From: Cerioporus squamosus
Lineage: Eukaryota > Basidiomycota > Agaricomycetes > Polyporales > Polyporaceae
Length of the DNA stretch: 15,709 bases
Direction: 5' to 3'
NCBI GenBank assembly: GCA_022592435.1
Contig: JABYQS010000669.1
Coordinates: 1-15,709, forward strand
Shown here: one piece after another, positions 9,127 to 15,709 of the stretch
How positions within the stretch are numbered: position 1 is the stretch's first letter
Layout of the letters: every line of letters begins with the position of its first letter
Position numbers and translations under genes: made by a program
Notes under the pieces: model-generated
Database searches by the model: none
Told to the model about the DNA's origin: nothing
The model's input: only the letters and a program-made list of their open reading frames with translations

Positions 9127-9209
9127 CGCGCTTTCGATGCACAGATGCCGCATTCGCGTCTTCTAGTCGTCGCGATCACTCCGGCAGGCTCTACCGCTCG
9201 CGAGAAACA

Positions 9210-11496
9210 ATGGCTCCTGTCGCAACGAACGAAACCGAGACTCCCGCCACGAACGGGGCTACCAAAGGCCCCGTGAAGGCCGCCAAGGTCGCCGCGGAAC
9301 AGCTGTTCAACCCCTTCTACTCGCCGCCGGTGGCGAACGACAAGGACGACTCCAACTACCAGTTCGCGAAGTACAAGGTACGCTTCCCCGCATCCTGCGA
9401 TGTCCGCGATGGTTCGACGCTGACCTTCTGCCTCTGCATCTCAGCCGTACTGGCCAGACGTCAAGTGGGAGCCCCTCACGGAGTTCCCTGTGACGGATGT
9501 TGGGCTGAGGGCTGATCCCGAGAAGAAGAGCCTCTTGTCCGCGGCGTCGAAGATCACCCACTACACGCCTGCGATCGGCACCGAGCTCTCGGGCATCGAC
9601 CTTCGCCAGCTGTCGGACAGCCAAAAGGATGAGCTGTGCGTATCTTGTTTCACCGCAGACGATCACGATGCTGACCTGCGATTGACATGCGTTGCGATCT
9701 GCAGGGCGTTGCTCGTGGCTGAGCGCGGCGTTGTTTGTGAGTAGGCTGTTGATGCTAGGGTAACATGTTCCTGACAGATCGACTTGATGCGTTGCAGTCT
9801 TCCGCGACCAGGAGATCAACATCCACGAGCAGCTCGAGCTCGCGCGCCACTTCGGCCGCCTCCACAAGCACGCGACGACCGGCGTCCCACGGGAGCCCGG
9901 CCTGGAAGAAGTGCACGGTGGGTTCCCCGGAGCATCTGAGTGCGATCGCAGTGAAAGGTGCTGATACAGCCCTGTTGCACAGTCGTCTACAACGATGGCG
10001 CTCGCCGGCCTGACCCTAGCGCGTTCTCCAAGATAGACCTCTGGCACTCCGATGTCTCGTACGAGCTCCAGCCCCCAAGCACGACCTCTCTCAAGGTGAT
10101 CACGGGCCCTCCGTACGGTGGTGATACGCTCTGGAGCTCCGGGTGAGGCGCATATACTCTGGGTCATGCGCCCAGCACGTGTACTAACCCCATACCCGCA
10201 CTAGCTACGCGCTGTACTCGTCCTTCAGCCCTGGGTTCCAGAAATACCTCGAGGGTCTCACTGCCGTGCACAGCGCCGTCGCCCAAGCAGATGGCGCGCG
10301 TGCTGCAGGACAGACAGTCCGCAGGGAGCCCATCGAGACCGTCCATCCTGTCGTGCGCGTGCACCCCGTCACCGGATACAAGAGCATCTACGTCAACCCA
10401 GGTGCGTGTTCCTCTATCTTACGGATGGTGGATGACGTATCTAACATTGTCCCCGGCAGGCTTCACGCGTCGCATTGTTGGCGTGCCCAAGGCGGAGAGC
10501 GATGCTATCCTCAGCCTGCTCTTCCATCAGTTGAGGTGAGTCTCTTCTCTTCGCGGACATATACCAGCTCGGTGGAAGGTTCAGTCCGGTCGTGAGCGGG
10601 GCTGCCAAACTTTCCTTTGTATGCAAGAACCGTCTCGTGGAGTGGTATTGTACCCGTCATCGGGAGCCTGTCGAGATGGCGCCGGCAGGCAGTTAGGCCG
10701 TCCAAGTTCCTCCCACCGATCTGGTCGCGCATTCCCTTCGTACCACGGCCGAGAACGTCGCTATTTCTCGCAAAGTTTCGTGTACGCCGGACGCCGCTGA
10801 CCCAGTGTACTTTGTCAGCGAGAACCCCGACTATCAGGTCCGCTTCCACTGGGAGCCCAACTCAATCGCCTTCTGGGACAACAGGGTGAGTTCTGGTCCG
10901 ACACATGTCCGCCATTCCATGACTGCACGCAGCTTGTTTGACATGCTGCCCCTTCTGCTCGTGTCGGTCGTCCGATTACCTCTTCTGCCTGCCCTCTACT
11001 TCCCTGCCCTTCTCCTTCTCGCCGCTTTCGACTCGGCTCCCTCACCTTCGCACCCCCTTCCCTGTCGCACACCTGTCTCATACGCATCTGCCCATCTCCA
11101 TCTCTCGCACCCCCGCGAGCACATCCCTATCTCCCCCCATCTGCATCTGCCTGTCCGTCCCATCCCCCATCTACCTGGCATCTTTCACCTATCTCGATGC
11201 CCCTTCCCCTCCTCCCGCTCATGTCCCCCATCTCTCCTCCTCTCTTCGCTGACACGCGATCACTGACACGCGCGTGCACACAGATCGTGACGCACTCCGC
11301 GACGTTCGACTTCTTCCCGCACACGCGGCATGCGCTGCGCGCGACCCCGCACGGCGAGCGCCCCACGTCCGTCGCCGACTTCGAGGCGCAGACCGGCCGC
11401 GTTGCCAAGGACTGGCAGCGCGACATCTGGGCGAAGCAGGGCATCGCGGCTGACGCGCCCGCCAGCACGAACCGCCCCAAGGGCTACAACGACTGA
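9210..11496 (+). CDS. TauD/TfdA-type Fe(II)/2-oxoglutarate dioxygenase (sulfonate dioxygenase-like)
   Basis: Nine exons: 9210-9377, 9445-9635, 9705-9736, 9798-9917, 9983-10142, 10205-10401, 10460-10535, 10819-10885 and 11284-11496. All phases agree and the protein is 407 aa. The iron ligands are the HxD of WHSDVSY (His192, Asp194) and His341 in VTHSATFDF. Arg352 or Arg356 in HTRHALR is placed to hold 2-oxoglutarate. Also conserved are YTPAIGTELSGIDLRQL, VVFFRDQ, RHFGRLHKH and WDNR. The family oxidises taurine, other sulfonates or phenoxyacetates to release sulfite or the aldehyde. Yeast JLP1 is the sulfonate example. The true substrate is unknown here. There is no signal peptide, so it is probably cytosolic. 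Introns 1-6 are 58-69 nt, but introns 7 (283 nt) and 8 (398 nt) are far longer. The exon 7-8 join HQL-SENPDYQVRF is the only one in frame with a GTGAGT donor. Confidence 0.88.
10886..11283 (+). other. Long pyrimidine-rich intron of the dioxygenase gene
   Basis: This intron is 398 nt, against a usual 50-70 in this window. From about 10940 to 11260 the + strand is strongly C/T-rich, with many loose CATCT and CCCATCT units, as if expanded from a simple repeat. The donor is GTGAGT and the acceptor CACACAG. No ORF inside has recognisable content. Confidence 0.6.
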
Positions 11497-12325
11497 GTCG
11501 CGGGGAGAACTTCGAGTTGTGCTGCTTTGATACCGCGGTTCTTCTGATGCCGCCTTGGATCCACGGTTGAAGTACTTTTACAAGTATGTAAAAATGCGAT
11601 GTAGAGACAATGTACAACTACAGCACCAGTCTGCCAGCGCGCTGCGGAGGACACAGGACAATGTACATAGGTAGGTGAGGCGGGACAAGCCCGACGTGCG
11701 GCGCGATCAGCGATCTCCCGCGCGTCGGAGGCGCACGCGCTATCGTGATTCGATTCGATTCGGCGACTCGGGGGAGGAAACGAAGATCGCCCGCGCACGA
11801 TCGATCCCGTCAAGAGATGCGCGCTGTCAGCGAGCACCGCACATCGTCAATCGTATCGCCCTCCAGGCTCCCTCCGATTGCACCGATGCTACCGATGCAC
11901 CGAGATCGTGTATCTGTATCCCGGCCCCCCAGATCCACTGCCCGTTAACGTTCTCCCGTGGCCCCGGCGGCGTGTGCGGAGCGAGACGAGGTTGGTTGCA
12001 TCGACAGGACGAGGTTACAGAGCTATGTACGATCGGGGTACATAGGTACACAACGCCAACACGTGTTAGATGCGAGATTAAGTACGCGACCACGAACAAC
12101 ACGAGGCTCGAGATTAAAGAGGGCGACAACATACCGAGAACACATAAGTATGTAACATAACATGCATGCACGACGAAGAGAGACAGAAGCGGAAAGCGGA
12201 AAGCAAGCAACAGATGCACCACAAACGCAACCAACAAGACGAGCACAGAAGCAGACAACGAGAATCCCAAACAGACTCGATCTCCACCCACACCCATGCA
12301 GATGCGAGCATCCCCTCAACGCAGA
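11497..12325. other. Convergent 3' region between dioxygenase and GATA genes
   Basis: No gene is seen in this 829-bp stretch. It should hold both 3' UTRs. A short GATTC repeat occurs near 11746-11760, and TGTACATAG-like words recur. A 161-codon plus-strand frame here has no family features and is treated as chance. Confidence 0.5.
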
Positions 12326-14666
12326 TCACTGCGGAGATGCTCGAGCATGCGAGGGAGGGTGCGATGCGCGCACGTACGACTGCGGCTCTGCATTGTACGC
12401 CCCCCGCTCCGCCGACCCACCAGAGGACGACATCCACGGCGGCGGGGGCACGGGCGCACCCGCAGCGCTGTGCGGCGCAGACCCAGGGCCGTGCGGCGGG
12501 GGCATCATCTGGTGCGGAGGCCCGCCCGACGGCCCGGCAGGCATCAGCTGGTACGGCCCAGTGTGCTGGGGAGGTGCAGACGCATGCATTGGTGGCGGCT
12601 GCTTCGGCTGGTCGTACGGGGATGGCGGTGGCTGCGCTTGGTGCGGGGGTGGATGGGACTGGGGGTGCGCGTTCTCTCCGCCGTGTTCGCCGGTCCCGCC
12701 ACTGCCCCGCGCGGACGCTGTCGATGCCCGTAACATCTGGAGGTCGATGGGCGGAGGGGCCTTCCCGTTCGCATCCAGAGTCTTATCGCGCTTTCGCATG
12801 AGCTTCGCATAGTCTGGGTAGGATGACGGATGTGAGCGTTATTGTACCATGACACCGATCCGCAGGGGGACTCACGCAAGCCGCACGCATTGCACAAGGT
12901 CCTCGCACCGTCCGGTCCCCTCCGCCACTCAGGCGTCTCGCGGATATTGCACGAGTGACATTTTCCTGGGGGAGTGGCGCGCTGCTTGTCCAAATTAGCC
13001 AAAACTGCTCGGAGACTATCCGATGATGCACCACTCACGCTCCGCTTGCGGTACTTGTTCTTCTGATGTCCAGGGACAGCACCGCCCGTGCTCGACTGTC
13101 GCTTGTTGCGGATGATCTGCATGTCTGCCTCGGCAGTTGACTGTGCCTGTTGATCGACGTAAGGGGACGGCGAAGGCTATTGGTGAGATTCAAACGTGCA
13201 CGACGCCAATCGAAACGAGTCACTCACATCATAGCCGTTCTGCGGCGGGGGCTGATCTCCTTCACGAGCCATGTCTTCCCAAGGCCTTTTGGGCGGACGG
13301 GTGTGCTCCTCGGGGGGATTAGCGGTGGTGGCAGCATAGCCGTCTTTCCGCGGAGGCTCCTCGCCTGTGTCCAGGCGTCGCAGCTCCTCGAGGAGATGCA
13401 CCACTGTCGATGCATGATGGTTCATTTCCTCGATCTCGGGAGGAGCAGGTGTCACATGAGGGTGGGTGTTTGCCAGCTGGGCTGTAGGCGGTGTCAGGAA
13501 CGTCACTTGCGCCACAAGACTGAGGACGCACCGTAATGATGCGCGAATCCATACAAGACCGAACAGTGCTTGACGATCTACAAGTGGAACCATGAGCAAT
13601 ATGCACGGTGAGATAGGTTTAGTGACCTGCCTCGGCAATCACATGCTGGCGGCGGTTTGCCCTCTCCGCGTCGGCGGGGTTGGGCACCGGAGCCCGAGTT
13701 TCAACGTTCGCAGGGACTAGAGGCATCGTGCGCGCATAGCCATTGAACTGCTGCTGCTGAGGCGGCGGCGGGGCTTGGGCAGGGGGATGCTGGTGCTGCC
13801 AGTGCTCGGGAGGAGGAGGATAGGCGGCTTGCGGCGGAGCTTGCGGCTGGTGATGGCCCTGTGGAGGTGGTGGAGGTGCCATATTACCGTAGTGCCTCTG
13901 CGCGACCGGCGGGGGTGGGTACGGCGCGTAACCAGGCGGAGGCTGATGCGCAAACTGAGGAGGCTGCTGTTGCGGGTGCTCTTGAGGCGGGGGAACAGCG
14001 GGTGGGGGGCCCTGGTGATAACCCGGGGGCGGCTGCTGTGGAGGGTAGGGTGGATAGGCCGTCTGTGTAACAAAGAACCATATCGAGCGCACGCAGCATA
14101 TCGACAATCGATGCGAATCACAGAACAAGACGTTAGCGCCATGATGCATTAACGCCCTTCACGGGAGAACATGGGGGGCTTACGTGAGGGGAACGCGCTG
14201 GCGAGGCGCTGACGCCTTGCTGCGAACGGGACCTTTTGGAGGAAGCATCCGCAGAGTTCTCGGGACGCGGTGGCCCCGCACCTACGCCGTTGTGAGGTGC
14301 CACGCCTGCGGGAGGCGGCTGGTTGGGATGTCCTTGAGGCGCATACGACGCGTCGGGCTTCGGGGGACCGGGGTACCCGTGCGCGTGCGAGTGCGGGTGC
14401 GGCTTCGGAGGCGGCTGTTGCGGGGAAGGCATGTTCGGAGAATGCTGCTGGGGAGGAGCGGGGGCGGACTGGGCGGAGGAACGCCCCCAGGACGCGGGCT
14501 CGTGTCGGGAGCGAGGGTGGTCGGCGCGCCCGGACGCGTTCGCAGGCGCGCCGTCCTGGCCTGGGGGAGGAAAGTTGAGGTCCTTGATGGACGGCAGACG
14601 GACGGTGTCGCCCATCGGGGGCGGGAGGGTGTAGGAGGCGTATTGCGGAGGGTGCGAGGAGGACAT
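12326..14666 (-). CDS. GATA-type zinc-finger transcription factor, NsdD-like
   Basis: On the minus strand the exons are 14666-14184, 14062-13631 (end uncertain), 13577-13532, 13481-13228, 13176-13039, 12981-12876 and 12813-12326. The protein is about 648 aa. The single zinc finger is C459-x2-C462-x18-C481-x2-C484, with [20 protein letters not shown] then HYAKLMRKR, completed by the last splice. The 18-residue loop and this wording match the type IVb fingers of Aspergillus NsdD, a regulator of sexual development, rather than the 17-residue iron or nitrogen regulators. KYRKRS just before the finger may be a nuclear signal. A conserved-looking helix, [18 protein letters not shown], lies mid-protein, followed by a [11 protein letters not shown] segment. 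Exons 1, 2 and 7 are very rich in Pro and Gln, as in activation domains. The 57-nt intron before the finger is open in frame, but removing it gives [15 protein letters not shown], which fits relatives better. The role, probably developmental control, is inferred. Confidence 0.85.
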
Positions 14667-15709
14667 GGCGGCGGAGGAGACGGGAGCACCCAGGGAAGGG
14701 AGGGGAGGTGTATATCTCCTGTATCTCCCGATTAACCCGGATCTGGTTCGAATCGGAGCAGGCTAAATACGGCGGGCTGGGCTGGACCCGTCGGACAGCA
14801 GCGCAGACAAGCAAGAGGACTCGTCGAAGATGGAGAAGAGCAGCCGCTGGCTGTGCGAGGCGAGAGAAGGCCGTCGGGCGACGGAGAGAGAGTCGGACGG
14901 TGGCAGGAGGCGAGAGGGGGGACAACGAGGATGGAACAAGGAGCAGGACCGGCCGGCTAGCTAGATCACCAAACAAATCTGAGCGGAGTCCGAATCTGAC
15001 GCGGCGGAATAACGTATGGAATCCTGCGCAACAAACGCCGACACGCGCGGCTGCTCGCTCTCCCGCAGAGGTGCCCGCACACCCCTCCGCGCACACTCCG
15101 CCAGCAGCGAGCATGTCCGGACGGCCCTGGGCGGGGCAGCGAGGACGGACGGCAGAGATTCGACTCGAGGGCGAGGGCAGATCGCACATCACCAATCTCG
15201 AGAACCGGGGCAGCCGGGAATCTCGTGCCCGATGCTAGATCCCCCACCGTCCGTCCCAGTACGTAACCTGCCCATCGCGGCGGGACGGCGATTCCCTCTC
15301 GGCGCCCAGTCTTGTTCCATTATCCGTCATGCCAGCGGCCCTGCCGCTGCACCCTCTCTCCCTGCCGCTGTCCCTCTCGCTGCTTCTGCTGGCACGGCCG
15401 ACGCGCGATGGGTTGCCAGCACACTGCCCTGCGGTGCGGGCTCGATGGCTGATCGTGTCGGTGACGCGGGGATTTGGCAGTTGCGCGCCGGTGCCTGATA
15501 CGGCCGGATGGGACCAGTTAACTGCCTAATAATAATCGATCTGGATACGGCAGATCAGCCGCTTCTTCGGATCTTACCTGCACCTCTGCGAACCAGCGCT
15601 GCGTCATACCCCCACACGACCTGCAGCTCTCCCCGGGCACCAGCACTGGACACACCGCACCCAGCACACACACTCCTCGACAGACGCCAGGGACATCTGG
15701 CTACCGTCC
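14667..15709 (-). promoter_or_regulatory. Upstream region and probable 5' UTR of the GATA gene
   Basis: This is about 1.04 kb of GC-rich DNA with no convincing protein gene. On the minus strand a strong donor, GCAG|GTAAGA, lies at 15577, preceded by a 30-codon ATG frame that stops before the donor. Possible acceptors are CGCACAG at 14851 and GATACAG nearer the start codon. This would fit a spliced 5' leader with an upstream ORF. A long 348-codon minus-strand frame overlapping exon 1 is read as GC-rich shadow. Confidence 0.35.

Noticed and set aside
8742..9515. 257-codon plus-strand frame including the dioxygenase start
   Set aside because: It runs through the promoter, TATA box and first intron. 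The N-terminal part has no conserved content; the ATG at 9210 fits the family.
9307..10167. 286-codon minus-strand frame
   Set aside because: It is antisense to exons 1-5 of the dioxygenase, whose ligands and splice joins are clear.
11675..12160. 161-codon plus-strand frame
   Set aside because: It has low-complexity Arg/Thr content and no motif, and sits between two convergent genes.
11827..12297. Hydrophobic minus-strand frame that looks like membrane helices
   Set aside because: It lies in the 3' region of the GATA gene; the T-rich strand makes Leu/Val/Phe codons by chance. There are no splice joins and no family motif.
12162..12812. Plus-strand frames of about 211-216 codons, one Gly/Cys/Trp-rich
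   Set aside because: They are antisense to the proline-rich last exon of the GATA gene; Gly/Trp/Cys runs are the complement of Pro/Gln codons.
14149..15195. 348-codon minus-strand frame, the longest single frame in the window
   Set aside because: It overlaps GATA exon 1 in another frame, is Arg/Pro/Ser/Leu-rich with no motif, and reflects GC-rich composition. Exon 1 has a better start and joins to the zinc finger.
1..15709. CRISPR array, bacterial operon, tRNA or rRNA genes
   Set aside because: No regularly spaced repeats, no ribosome-binding sites and no cloverleaf were seen; the spliced genes show a eukaryote.

Overview
The window looks like genomic DNA of a basidiomycete fungus, most likely an agaricomycete (mushroom or white-rot lineage). 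Genes are GC-rich and split by many short GT-AG introns, mostly 49-71 nt. They lie on both strands with short intergenic gaps. The protein families (orphan 7-TM protein, secreted PEBP, P/Q-rich GATA factor) are typical of that class. The species is not identifiable from the sequence alone. Gene models were built by hand from splice signals, reading-frame continuity and family motifs. No computed alignment supports them.

Layout. 1-537: promoter and a two-exon gene for a 52-residue secreted peptide with a dibasic (Kex2-type) site. 538-2572: a gene-poor interval with a 678-bp non-autonomous DNA transposon (1470-2147; perfect 96-bp terminal inverted repeats, 8-bp target duplication). 2573-3828 (+): orphan seven-transmembrane protein, five exons. 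4330-5223 (-): alpha/beta hydrolase, three exons. 5514-6613 (+): family-16-type methyltransferase, three exons; it diverges from the hydrolase across a 290-bp shared promoter carrying a CCAAT dyad. 6714-7658 (-): secreted, probably GPI-anchored PEBP-family protein, four exons. 7659-9209: mostly empty, with promoter elements and one weak spliced candidate. 9210-11496 (+): TauD/TfdA-type 2-oxoglutarate dioxygenase, nine exons, with two unusually long introns. 12326-14666 (-): NsdD-like GATA zinc-finger transcription factor, seven exons. 14667-15709: its GC-rich upstream region, with a strong antisense-strand splice donor that suggests a 5' UTR intron.

These genes do not form an obvious pathway or biosynthetic cluster. 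The best unusual signals are the young-looking MITE, the Kex2-type micro-peptide, a possible GC-AG intron in the GATA gene, and the TCACGTG/TATA promoter of the putative sulfonate dioxygenase. I found no clear evidence for a wholly new multi-gene system.
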